From Planctomycetota bacterium (GTDB lineage Bacteria; Planctomycetota; Phycisphaerae; UBA1845; UTPLA1): a DNA stretch of 64,000 bases. Position numbers and translations under genes: made by a program. Of the stretch, positions 36,236 to 44,089 are shown in pieces (positions within the stretch are counted from its first letter, which is position 1; every line of letters starts with the position of its first letter). The notes beneath the pieces are model-generated. The model saw only the letters and a list, made by a program, of their open reading frames with translations. It did not search any database and had not been told where the DNA came from. The stretch spans positions 1 to 64,000 of the forward strand of contig QEVG01000020.1 of assembly GCA_003576905.1 (NCBI GenBank), in the 5' to 3' direction.

Positions 36236-36709
36236 TTAACGCGACCCGTCTTCGGCCGCCAAGCCGGGCCGGATTGACGCGTCGATGATGTCGAGCGCCC
36301 GCGAAAGAGCGGCCAGTTCGCCCGGCTTTAACCGGCGTATCACACCTGCGAGCCGCGACACGCGCCGGGCCCGGCCGGCCATGAGAATGCGCCTGCCCTT
36401 CGCCGTGGCCGAGAGCCGGATAACCCGGCGGTCGGCACGGTCGCGCGTCCGGCGCGCAAGGCCGGCCGCCACCAGCCGGCCGACGACCCGTGTCACGGTC
36501 GGGGGGCGGACCTGCTCCGCGCGGGCCAGTTCACCAAGGGTAAGCGGTCCGCCGAAGACGAGCACCGAAAGCGCCGACAGCAGCGGGGCGGGCAGGGCGG
36601 TCGCGTCGTCCTCGCGGCGCAGGCGGCGCAGGATGTGAATCGTTGCCGTGTGCAGCCGGTCGGCGACGCAAACGGGATCGGTCGGGTTTCTGCTTGCACG
36701 CGGCGGCAT
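36236..36709 (-). CDS. MarR family transcriptional regulator
   Basis: A 157-residue winged-helix regulator. After a short N-terminal helix (VADRLHTATIHILRRLRRED) come the DNA-binding segment LTLGELARAEQVRPPTVTRVVGRLVAAGLARRT (recognition helix around PPTVTRVVGRLV), the wing RDRADRRVIRLSATAKGRRIL and a C-terminal dimerisation helix. The start at 36709 fits the family length. An in-frame extension would read through the divergent promoter. It sits between the kmo-kynA and ank-kynU units and a palindrome lies 18 nt upstream of its start, so it probably represses the kynurenine genes and itself. The inducer is likely a pathway intermediate, which is inference. Confidence 0.9.
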   Translation of the reverse strand: MPPRASRNPTDPVCVADRLHTATIHILRRLRREDDATALPAPLLSALSVLVFGGPLTLGELARAEQVRPPTVTRVVGRLVAAGLARRTRDRADRRVIRLSATAKGRRILMAGRARRVSRLAGVIRRLKPGELAALSRALDIIDASIRPGLAAEDGSR

Positions 36710-36739
36710 GGGGTCTCTATAATTGGTTAGCGCAGCTAA
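36694..36739 (+). promoter_or_regulatory. Promoter and MarR-type operator of ank-kynU
   Basis: TTGCAC (36694-36699), 18 nt, then a perfect TATAAT (36718-36723) make a sigma-70-like promoter reading towards the ankyrin gene. At 36727-36739 lies the inverted repeat TTAGC-GCA-GCTAA (5-bp arms), which would cover the transcription start. Bound MarR protein would block this promoter, and it also lies just before the divergent marR start. Confidence 0.65.
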
Positions 36740-36776
36740 GTAATCGGGCATCCCCATTATAGACGGAGATAACAGG

Positions 36777-37436
36777 ATGACTACCTCTTCCTCCGCGTTT
36801 GACGCCGTAAAGTCCGGAGACCTCGACGGGCTCAAGTCCATTCTCGCCTCCGACCCCGGTGTGGCGCGCGAGCGCAACGAGCAGGGCCAGTCGCTCGTGA
36901 CATGGGCGGCGTACTTCCGCCGGCGCGACATGCTGGACGCGGTGCTTGCTGCCGATCCGCCGCTTGATATCTTTGAGGCCGCGCTGGCCGGCTGCGTCGC
37001 CCGCGTGGCGGAACTTCTCGCCGCAGAAGAATCGCTCGCCCGGGCCTGTTCTTCCGACGGCTTTAGCGCCCTTCATCTTGCGGCCTTTTTCGGCCACGAC
37101 GGCGTGGCCGAACTTCTTCTGGAGCACGGCGCCGATCCCGACGCGATCTCCCGGAACGCGATGGGTCTTTGCCCCCTTCACACGGCCGCGAATTTCGGCA
37201 GCCGCGGAGTCGCGCGGCTCCTTCTCGAGAACGGCGCCGAGGTCAACGCCCGGCAGCAAGGCGGATTCGCACCGATCCACGCCGCCGCGAATAACGGTGA
37301 CCTTGAAATGCTTCGCCTGCTCATCGCGCACGGCGCCGATGTCGACGCCCGGACCAACGACGGCAAGACGCCCGCGGACATGGCGGCACAAAAGGGTCAT
37401 AATGAAGCGGCGACCCTTCTGCGAAACGCAGTCTGA
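36777..37436 (+). CDS. Ankyrin-repeat protein in the kynurenine cluster
   Basis: A 219-residue soluble protein made of about five or six ankyrin repeats, for example DGFSALHLAAFFGHDGVAELLLEHGADPD and GGFAPIHAAANNGDLEMLRLLIAHGADVD. No signal peptide or enzymatic motif is present, so it should act by protein binding in the cytoplasm. GGAG lies 11 nt before the ATG. It is the first gene after the shared promoter, 46 bp ahead of kynU, and so is co-expressed with the pathway. Its role there is unknown. Confidence 0.92.
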   Translation: MTTSSSAFDAVKSGDLDGLKSILASDPGVARERNEQGQSLVTWAAYFRRRDMLDAVLAADPPLDIFEAALAGCVARVAELLAAEESLARACSSDGFSALHLAAFFGHDGVAELLLEHGADPDAISRNAMGLCPLHTAANFGSRGVARLLLENGAEVNARQQGGFAPIHAAANNGDLEMLRLLIAHGADVDARTNDGKTPADMAAQKGHNEAATLLRNAV

Positions 37437-37482
37437 CTCCGTTGTTTGGCGTCCCATTGGCCTGCGGATATGCTGATACGCC

Positions 37483-38778
37483 ATGTCCACCGCGTTCGGC
37501 CCGCAATCCATGACGTACTCCACCGACGAATCCTTCGCGCATGATCTGGACGCGAAGGACCCGCTGCGCGGTTACCGCGATCGTTTCCACGTCCCGCTCG
37601 ACAGGACGGGCAAGCCGGTCATCTATTTCTGCGGCAATTCGCTCGGGCTCATGCCCAGGGCCGCGCGCGAGGCCGTCACCCAGGAACTCGACGACTGGGC
37701 CGGCCTCGGCGTCGACGCCCATTTCGAAGGCCGCTCCCCCTGGTACAGCTACCACGAGCAGTTTCGCGAAGTCGGCGCCCGCCTGGTCGGAGCGCGACCG
37801 GGCGAAGTGGTCATGATGAACAGCCTCACGGTGAATCTGCACCTGATGATGGCCACTTTCTACCGGCCCACGCGGCGGCGATACAAGATCCTGATGGACT
37901 GGCCCGCATTCCCGTCCGACATCTACGCGGCGCGAAGCCAGACCGGCATGCACCGATTCGACCCGAACGACGCCATCATCTATGTCAAACCCCGTGACGG
38001 GGAACACAGCATCCGTCCGCGCGACATAGAGTCCATCCTTGAGGATCACGGTGACATGATCGCCCTTGTCCTCCTGTCCGGCGTGAATTTCTTCACCGGC
38101 CAGTTCTACGACGTTGGCCGCCTTGCCGAGACGGCGCGGCGCGAGGGCTGCGTGGTCGGGCTCGATCTGGCCCACGCCGCGGGCAACGTATCCCTTTCCC
38201 TGCACGACTGGGGCGTCGATTTTGCCGTGTGGTGCAGCTACAAGTACCTGAACAGCGGGCCGGGGGCCGTGGCCGGCTGTTTCGTGCATGAGCGGCACGC
38301 CGGCAATCCCGACCTTCCGCGTCTCGCCGGCTGGTGGGGAAATGACCCGAAGACGCGCTTCCTCATGCATCTTCAGCCGGAGTTCGTTCCAGTAGCCAGT
38401 GCTGAAGCCTGGCAGATCAGCAATCCGCCCATCCTCTCGATGGCGCCGCTGCGAACGTCACTTCAGATTTTTGATGAGGCCGGTATGCCCGCGCTGCGGG
38501 CCAAGTCCGAGCTGCTCACCGGCTACCTGCGCTTCCTGATCGGCCAGATGCCGTCGGACCGGTACGAGATCATCACGCCGAAGGACCCCCGTCAGCACGG
38601 CTGCCAGCTCTCCATCCTCGCGGGGGCGCATCCGAAGGAACTGTTTAAGAGGCTCGACGCAGCCGGAGTAAAGGGGGATTTTCGGGAACCGAATGTGATC
38701 CGCGTTGCGCCGGTGCCGTTGTATAACACGTTTCACGAGGTCTGGCGCTTCGCGCAGATTTTGCGCCTTCACGCCTGA
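37483..38778 (+). CDS. kynU: Kynureninase
   Basis: PLP-dependent hydrolase, 431 residues, which cleaves 3-hydroxykynurenine (or kynurenine) to 3-hydroxyanthranilate (or anthranilate) and alanine. N-terminal FCGNSLGLMPRAAR, the PLP region GLDLAHAAGNVSLSLHDW, and the Schiff-base Lys in WCSYKYLNSGPG are present, and the C-terminal HGCQLSI domain is complete. With kynA and kmo it forms most of the eukaryotic-type route from Trp to 3-hydroxyanthranilate. Enzymes for the later steps to quinolinate are not in the window. Confidence 0.95.
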   Translation: MSTAFGPQSMTYSTDESFAHDLDAKDPLRGYRDRFHVPLDRTGKPVIYFCGNSLGLMPRAAREAVTQELDDWAGLGVDAHFEGRSPWYSYHEQFREVGARLVGARPGEVVMMNSLTVNLHLMMATFYRPTRRRYKILMDWPAFPSDIYAARSQTGMHRFDPNDAIIYVKPRDGEHSIRPRDIESILEDHGDMIALVLLSGVNFFTGQFYDVGRLAETARREGCVVGLDLAHAAGNVSLSLHDWGVDFAVWCSYKYLNSGPGAVAGCFVHERHAGNPDLPRLAGWWGNDPKTRFLMHLQPEFVPVASAEAWQISNPPILSMAPLRTSLQIFDEAGMPALRAKSELLTGYLRFLIGQMPSDRYEIITPKDPRQHGCQLSILAGAHPKELFKRLDAAGVKGDFREPNVIRVAPVPLYNTFHEVWRFAQILRLHA

Positions 38779-38852
38779 TTTATTGATCGATAGCCGGTTC
38801 GCGGGTATTCTGGCCATCCGGTTCGGGTCGGGGCCACATGGCCCGCTAATAA

Positions 38853-38866
38853 GTTCATGCATGAAC
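38853..38866. repeat. Perfect 14-bp palindrome downstream of kynU
   Basis: GTTCATGCATGAAC is its own reverse complement. It lies 75 bp after the kynU stop. Just before it is a 6-bp inverted repeat (GGGCCA-CA-TGGCCC). Neither is followed by a U-run. It could be a regulator site for the lipoprotein gene at 39010. Confidence 0.4.
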
Positions 38867-39009
38867 CTGCCGCCTCATTCCTCCGTAATCATTGACGTGT
38901 CGCGCCGAATACGCCGATGCAGTTGGGGGAATCGTTCCTCCGAGAGTCGCTACCAGTGAAACTGCCCGTTGAGGCCGCACGCGTTCGGGCCTCGATACGA
39001 ATCCGGTGA

Positions 39010-39753
39010 ATGATGCGGCATCGAATTCTCTTCAGCCTGATCCTGCTTGGTATTGCCGGCGTGGCGGGGTGCGCGTCTCCCAAGCGGTGAGCCGGCGGCT
39101 CCTGCGAACCCCAGTTTGGGGATCTCAACTTCTTCCAGAACTGGTTCCGCAGCGCTGAACCCATCCAGATGACCGAGGTCAGTGGTTCGGCGTTTTCCAA
39201 ACCCGTCCAGCGATCGACCGTTCGCCGGCCCATCAGCCAGGCTCCGGCCCGGCCGCGCAGCGCCGGCTCCTACGCCGCGCCGCCGCAGCGCCGGCCGTCG
39301 GCGTCCTATTGGGAAAAACTGCGACAGACCAACTCGGCCCCCAAGCGCGCTGCCGTATCAACGGCCGGGCGAACGGCGGCCGTCGCGCCGCCTGCCTCGC
39401 GACGCCCGGCCAATCCGCCGCCACCGCGCCGCACGACGACGGCCGCGATCAGCGCGAAAAAGCGGTGACACGGCAAATCATGCGAGCCTCAGTTTGAGGT
39501 TCCCGGCAATCTGTTACGCGGCGACGGTTCCTTTGAGATGACGGCAACACGAAAAACGGGCGGCGGCGATTGGTTCGCCTCACAGCCCGCCGCCACGCGT
39601 TTGCGCCTTTCGCAGCCGGTCCCGTCGTCCAGTCGCCCGGTGCCTTCGTTTTACTCGTCCGCGCGGCCGGTCTCACATGTTTCGCCCTCCGCGACGCCGG
39701 TCTCTTCGCAATCGATGTGCCCCGCGCCGATGCCGATGTCCCCCGTGCGCTAA
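39010..39753 (+). CDS. Candidate selenoprotein: lipoprotein with two in-frame UGA codons
   Basis: One continuous frame of 247 codons from ATG 39010 to TAA 39751 is interrupted only by TGA at 39088 and TGA at 39466. It starts with a lipoprotein signal (MMRHRILFSLILLGIAG, lipobox VAGC). Both UGAs are preceded by AAG CGG and followed by x-G-x-S-C-E-P-Q-F, so the protein would be two related segments, each opening KR-U-xGxSCEPQF. Third codon positions are GC-rich across both UGAs, which supports translation through them. Each UGA is followed after exactly 23 nt by a hairpin (separate entries). The rest is basic and Pro/Ser-rich (for example RRPANPPPPRR). The ribosome site is weak. No selenoprotein family is recognised. 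The alternative is a decayed gene. Confidence 0.5.
39106..39124 (+). promoter_or_regulatory. SECIS-like hairpin 1
   Basis: Stem CCCCA (39109-39113) with TGGGG (39117-39121), loop GTT, extended by G-C and A-T pairs beyond an A-A mismatch. The loop starts 23 nt after TGA 39088. Spacing, stem length and a G at the start of the loop fit the loose bacterial SECIS rules as I recall them. A bulged U in the stem, as in E. coli fdhF, is not seen. Confidence 0.5.
39484..39502 (+). promoter_or_regulatory. SECIS-like hairpin 2
   Basis: Stem GAGCCTCA (39484-39491) with TGAGGTTC (39495-39502), one G-U pair, loop GTT, again starting 23 nt after its TGA (39466). Compared with hairpin 1, the third pair of the inner stem changes from C-G to U-A on both sides, so pairing is kept while the second change also alters the amino acid (Gly to Glu). 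Confidence 0.5.
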
Positions 39754-40074
39754 GCCCGACAGGTCGCGGGAATCGTTCGGCAAACCGTCTTTCCGGCAGG
39801 CCTGGATTCGACATGAACGCGCAATGCGCCGTCGATCAGCGACATCTCCTCTTATCCCCTCCGGCGGCCGGCGTGATGGTACCGCGCCACCGGTGCGGAG
39901 GGACAACTGCGGGACACAGGATGGGCGTAGCGATTCCGTCTGCGGCGGGATGACCAGGGCGAGTTCGGAGAGTTGGTAAGAATCGACGCACTGTCGTCGT
40001 CGAGCGGCGACTCCTCCCTCGTGGCCGGGGCCCTGATCGGCCGCGCGGAGAAGCTCTTTGGACGCCCCGATTGA
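39754..40074 (+). pseudogene. Coding-like continuation of the lipoprotein frame with further stops
   Basis: The frame used by the lipoprotein continues past TAA 39751 in coding style, broken by TGA 39814, TGA 39874 and TAG 39928, and ends at TGA 40072. The last part has a strong coding look: DDQGEFGELVRIDALSSSSG then LVAGALIGRAEKLFGRPD, with GC-rich third positions, but no start codon or ribosome site. It may be the remains of a longer gene, or an assembly or mutation effect. It is not part of the radical SAM gene on the other strand. Confidence 0.4.
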
Positions 40075-40109
40075 GGGAAGCCGGCGCGGAGGTTACTCGG
40101 CCCGTCGAA

Positions 40110-41654
40110 TCACCCCACGCCCGCGGCGCCCTGCACCGACAATCGGGTCGGCGCCCAGTTGCCCTGGAACATACGAAACGCCTTGCGAATCGCCGTCGTT
40201 CGCGGGCTTTCCTGAAGATTGAGCCCGAACCGCTCCTCGTCACGGGGAGACTGGACATTGGCCATGCGCTTCCAGCCGACGTTCATTCCATGAATGAATG
40301 CCGCCGTCGAAAGGCTCCGTGTCCGCCAGAGCGTGCGGAGGGTCCGCTTCCAGACCCAGTTTTCGCGGGCGGCAAGGTGTCGAAGTTCGTAGATCGCCTC
40401 GTCGAGTTTCGCGGCGGTCATGTTGCGCGGATTGTAGACCGTCTCGACGAATGTGTAGCGTTCCCAGTCGTCCGGGTAATTGGTGGCGAAGATGCGCCCC
40501 TCTTCGACATAGCGATCATACATCTTTGTGCCCGGAAGGGGCGTGAGATTGGTTATCTGGATGGTGTCGATCCCGACCTGCACCGCCTGAAGAGCCGTGG
40601 CCGCCACGGTGTTTTCGTCGTCGGCATCCGCACCGATGATGAAGCCGCCGAAAACGGAAATCCCCTCGCGCTGGAATCCCCGCACAAGAGTCTGATAACG
40701 CTCAAGGTTCTTTCGGTTGATGCCTTTGTGGAAGTCGCGCAGGTTCTCGCTGTTAAAGGTCTCGAAGCCCACGAGCATTCCGACGCAGCCGGCTTCATTG
40801 GCCAGCGCCAGCCCTTCCGCGTCGTCGCCCATGTTGATGGTCGTCTGGCTGAACCATAGTCTTGGGGCGTAGCCCAGGGTTCGGCGAACCGCTGGAAACC
40901 GGCTTAACGCGTTTGCGATGCGGCTGCGGCGGCGCCCCTCGGCGATGATGCCGCGAAGCAGCTCCTTGGCCCAGGCGGCGTGTTTGTCGCCGACGCCGAA
41001 GAAATTATCGTCCACGACGAACATGAACGGCTTGGTCGTCTGAAACCACTCGTCGATGACCTCCGCCATCGGCCGGCGGCGAATCGGCGCGCCGTTGAAC
41101 TTGGTTACGCTGCAATACTCGCACCCCACCGGGCAGCCGCGCGAGGTCTGAATCGCCGAAACGTCGTATTCGCCATTGAGCGGCTGCAAGTCCTGTCGAG
41201 CCTTGCCATAGCCACCTTTTTCCAGGTCGGCGAGGTTCCCGTGGTAGAACTTCTTCAGCCGGCCGGCGGCGGCGTCAGCGAGAATCGTGACGAAGATGTC
41301 GTCGCACTCGCCGATGGCGACCGAGTCAAAATACCGGATGGCTTCTTCAGGCATGGCCGAGGCGTGAGGGCCGCCGATGATGCACGGGATTCCCTCGCTC
41401 CGGCATTTTGCGGCGATTTCATAAGCTCGGGTCGCGCCACTCGTATACGACGTGACCCCCACAAGGTCGTAGTTACCTCGGCGGATGCGCTCGTCGGTGC
41501 ACTCCGTGCCAAAGAGCTCGTCGATAATGTCGACCGAATGTTCCGGCGGCGTCAACTGGGCCAGCACCTGGAGGGCGAGCTGCGGTATCTTGCTGCCGAT
41601 GGTGTGATATCCTTGTGTGCGACGGGCGATCGGGTTGATCAGGACGATTCGCAT
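40110..41654 (-). CDS. B12-binding domain radical SAM protein
   Basis: A 514-residue cytoplasmic enzyme of the class B radical SAM (B12-binding) type. A cobalamin-binding-like Rossmann domain (about 1-150, with DIIDELFGTE, LVGVTSYTSGATRAYEIA and IIGGPHASAMPEEAI) precedes the radical SAM core with CPVGCEYC at about 174-181 (CxxxCxxC, SRGCPVGCEYC) and the downstream GFETFNSENLRDFHKG and FGGFIIGADAD motifs. It has a C-terminal helical extension of about 100 residues seen in DUF4070-type members such as HpnP and BchE relatives. Substrate is unknown. It is convergent with the UGA-containing lipoprotein gene. Confidence 0.9.
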   Translation of the reverse strand: MRIVLINPIARRTQGYHTIGSKIPQLALQVLAQLTPPEHSVDIIDELFGTECTDERIRRGNYDLVGVTSYTSGATRAYEIAAKCRSEGIPCIIGGPHASAMPEEAIRYFDSVAIGECDDIFVTILADAAAGRLKKFYHGNLADLEKGGYGKARQDLQPLNGEYDVSAIQTSRGCPVGCEYCSVTKFNGAPIRRRPMAEVIDEWFQTTKPFMFVVDDNFFGVGDKHAAWAKELLRGIIAEGRRRSRIANALSRFPAVRRTLGYAPRLWFSQTTINMGDDAEGLALANEAGCVGMLVGFETFNSENLRDFHKGINRKNLERYQTLVRGFQREGISVFGGFIIGADADDENTVAATALQAVQVGIDTIQITNLTPLPGTKMYDRYVEEGRIFATNYPDDWERYTFVETVYNPRNMTAAKLDEAIYELRHLAARENWVWKRTLRTLWRTRSLSTAAFIHGMNVGWKRMANVQSPRDEERFGLNLQESPRTTAIRKAFRMFQGNWAPTRLSVQGAAGVG

Positions 41655-41900
41655 GGAGAGCGGCTTTCGATGGTGGGAGACGCGTTTCGACTACAGGGCG
41701 GACTTTAGTCGTATCGGCCGAATTTGGATAGGCGCGAAAGGAATCCTCCGGATTCGCTCCGCAGAGACGTCCCATCTACCGCATGCAAGGATCGCCTTTG
41801 CTTTTTCCCGACGCGAAATCACGTCGCGATCCTGGGCGACCCCGCCGGGCGTGGAAACCCGAAACACTGGCAGCGTGCGCCCAGAGCCCAGGTCGCGCGC
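41655..41900. other. Intergenic region, no gene seen
   Basis: Between the radical SAM start and the terminator at 41901 no frame has both a start with a ribosome site and coding-type composition. It should hold the radical SAM promoter. Confidence 0.5.
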
Positions 41901-41933
41901 AAAAAGAAGCCCGGGATCGCCGGACCCCGGGCT
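41901..41933 (-). terminator. Rho-independent terminator of the 41991 gene
   Basis: An 8-bp stem AGCCCGGG (41908-41915) with CCCGGGCT (41926-41933) and a 10-nt loop is followed on the minus strand by a U-rich tail (TTC then TTTTT at 41905-41901). It lies 58 nt past the stop of the secreted protein gene. Confidence 0.85.
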
Positions 41934-41990
41934 CTCTCCAAATGGATAAACTGTTAAGCACCTGGTGTGCCGATTTCGAACCGACTTCAC

Positions 41991-43892
41991 CTAGGGCCGC
42001 TCGCCGGGCGCAGCCTCGACCCCGGTAACCCGTGACTCCTTCGTAACGACCTTTTCGCTGTCGCCGCCGCTTGGGATGCGCGGAATAAACGCATTGATCA
42101 TGGGGCTGAAGTTCTTGAGCACGTCGTTCACGTCGGGCAGGCCGGTGATGTTCGCGCGGATCGTGAGCTGGCTGGGCGCCTGGCCCATCGCAAAGGTCGC
42201 GATCGTCTTCGAGCAGAGCTGCGCCGCCATCTGGGCCTGCATGCCTTCCTCCGATCGTCCCGCATGGCTTCCCGCCGCCGCGGCGCAGCGACCAAGGTGG
42301 GCCAGGGCCATGACGCTCGTATCCTTCGGGAGTTGTGCCAGCGCCTTGCCCATCATCGCGTCGTCGATGATCGATTCACCCCTGCCGGAAGCGCGGATGG
42401 CCGACTTCAGCGCCCCGCGGGTCATGCCGATCGCGATGCACCCGTCGATTTCGGCGAGATAGACCTTGCCGAAGTCCGGAATGGCGTACGCTGTCACGTC
42501 GGTGCTGCCGATCTTCATGCCGCGAGGCTCGATCGGCTCATCGCCGCCGACGATCCCCGGTATGGAAAGGAACTGGTCCCACAGGGCCCGCGAGCGGGCG
42601 ACGTCATTTACAGCCATGAGAATGCACCCATTCGGCACTTCGTTGGGCGCAGGCTCGCCGGGCACCACGAACCCGCAGATCTCGCGCACGTTTCCGAAGA
42701 ACTCGCGGAAGATGTCGAGCCCGGTCACAGCGGTTTGCGGCGCCTGTCCCTTTGCGGCGTCCGCGGCGGCCATGGTCAGGGCGGGATTGAGCCCGAGGCC
42801 GAAGACCGCTGCGGCATCCCCCGGCACCTTGGCGAGACACTGCCGCGTCATCGGGGGCAGCCGCGTCAGGTTGTAGGCGATGCACCGGTGGTCATCCGCT
42901 AGCCGCACGGCGAGTTGAAGCCCGAGGACGTTTTCGTGAATCCCAAAAGAGAACGCCGCCCAGCGCAGGCTATCGAGGTCGATCATGCCGTCCACAATCT
43001 TGAGTTCGTGTCGATCGTGCTCTGCCATGTCTTTCGTCAGGCGCTGCACGAGGCTTTGCAGGTTGCAGTAGGCAAAAAGGGTCGAGCCGGTTCGCTGGGT
43101 CGCGATCTCGGCAAGATCCTTCCGATCTGCCAGGCTGTCGTTTCGCTCGCCAAGGAGTCTCTCAACGACCCCGGTGACAAGCTCTCGGCCGGTCCCGACG
43201 ATGAAGAGCGATTCAGTGAGCACGCCCGTAAGCCGGCCGACATCCGGAAGCTGAGCGCCGAACGTGGGCAGGTCGCGAACCTTCTCAGCGGTTGGGGAAA
43301 ACTGGAAAGCTGTTTCGAGGAGGCCCTTGAGCAGCGTGGCGTCGCCATGATGCACGACGAGGACCCCGCTGGGCGGCCGGTCGCCTTCCGGATCAAACTC
43401 GGTGATCGCCGCCGCCGCGCCGCCAAACGCCGTCAGGTGTTGGAAGAGCGCCGGGCTGATGGCGATCCGATTGGGAACGTACGCCATTTGCTGCGAATCC
43501 CGGCTGGGGCGCTGGGACAGCAACAACTGCATGTCGGTCGTGGTCAGGCCGACCATCGCGGCGAGCTTCTCGAAGAACTGCCCGGGACGATTGAACTCAA
43601 CGTATGCGAGGCAATCGCCGGGCATGAGTTTCGAGAAGTCCTTCGCGGCGATGGCATCGCGGCAGCGTTCCGCCCCCGCGCGGGCGACGCGCTTAACCTC
43701 TGCGGCGGCACTGGCCCCGAGGACCTCGCGGTACAGCTCCAGCGCGGCGGCGTAGTCGTGGGCCTGGTTTTCCAGGAAATAGGCCTTGTACAAGTCGGGG
43801 TTATTGCTGGACTGTGCGGCCAGCGGGGCGGTGAGACCGGACAGAATGAGTCCGGCGGCGACGGCGATCGTACGTGTCTTGGACCTCTGCAT
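41991..43892 (-). CDS. Large secreted protein of unknown function
   Basis: A 633-residue exported protein. The signal peptide (MQRSKTRTIAVAAGLILSG, then LTAPLAAQ) is followed by one TPR-like helical pair (NPDLYKAYFLENQAHDYAAALELYREVLG) and a long domain typical of planctomycete and myxobacterial secreted proteins annotated only as hypothetical or DUF3352-like. Repeated themes are GDCLAYVEFNRPGQFFEKLA and MAVNDVARSRALWDQF. GGAGG sets the start at 43892. It has its own terminator and stands alone. No enzymatic motif is recognised. Confidence 0.85.
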   Translation of the reverse strand: MQRSKTRTIAVAAGLILSGLTAPLAAQSSNNPDLYKAYFLENQAHDYAAALELYREVLGASAAAEVKRVARAGAERCRDAIAAKDFSKLMPGDCLAYVEFNRPGQFFEKLAAMVGLTTTDMQLLLSQRPSRDSQQMAYVPNRIAISPALFQHLTAFGGAAAAITEFDPEGDRPPSGVLVVHHGDATLLKGLLETAFQFSPTAEKVRDLPTFGAQLPDVGRLTGVLTESLFIVGTGRELVTGVVERLLGERNDSLADRKDLAEIATQRTGSTLFAYCNLQSLVQRLTKDMAEHDRHELKIVDGMIDLDSLRWAAFSFGIHENVLGLQLAVRLADDHRCIAYNLTRLPPMTRQCLAKVPGDAAAVFGLGLNPALTMAAADAAKGQAPQTAVTGLDIFREFFGNVREICGFVVPGEPAPNEVPNGCILMAVNDVARSRALWDQFLSIPGIVGGDEPIEPRGMKIGSTDVTAYAIPDFGKVYLAEIDGCIAIGMTRGALKSAIRASGRGESIIDDAMMGKALAQLPKDTSVMALAHLGRCAAAAGSHAGRSEEGMQAQMAAQLCSKTIATFAMGQAPSQLTIRANITGLPDVNDVLKNFSPMINAFIPRIPSGGDSEKVVTKESRVTGVEAAPGERP

Positions 43893-44089
43893 GGGGAGAC
43901 CTCCGGGTTTCTGTGCGCACGGACCGCCGGTGATATGGCGGGGCAATCCCCGAGCCGGCGGGGAACCTTCTCAGAGGTATTACCGGGCGGGCACGAATTA
44001 TTTTTCGCGAATTCCTGCTTTGCGGGTCGATTGGCCTTGAGCGAGGGTGCGGGCCTAACCCCAGGCTCATCGGCAGATACAATGCGAAG

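Noticed and set aside
39874-39895. A hairpin after TGA 39874 as a third SECIS-like element
   Set aside because: The loop is only 12 nt from the TGA and starts with A-C rather than G, unlike the two matched hairpins.
39836-40258. A 140-codon minus-strand frame between the lipoprotein and radical SAM genes
   Set aside because: Arg/Ser-rich shadow frame without a ribosome site that runs into the radical SAM coding region.
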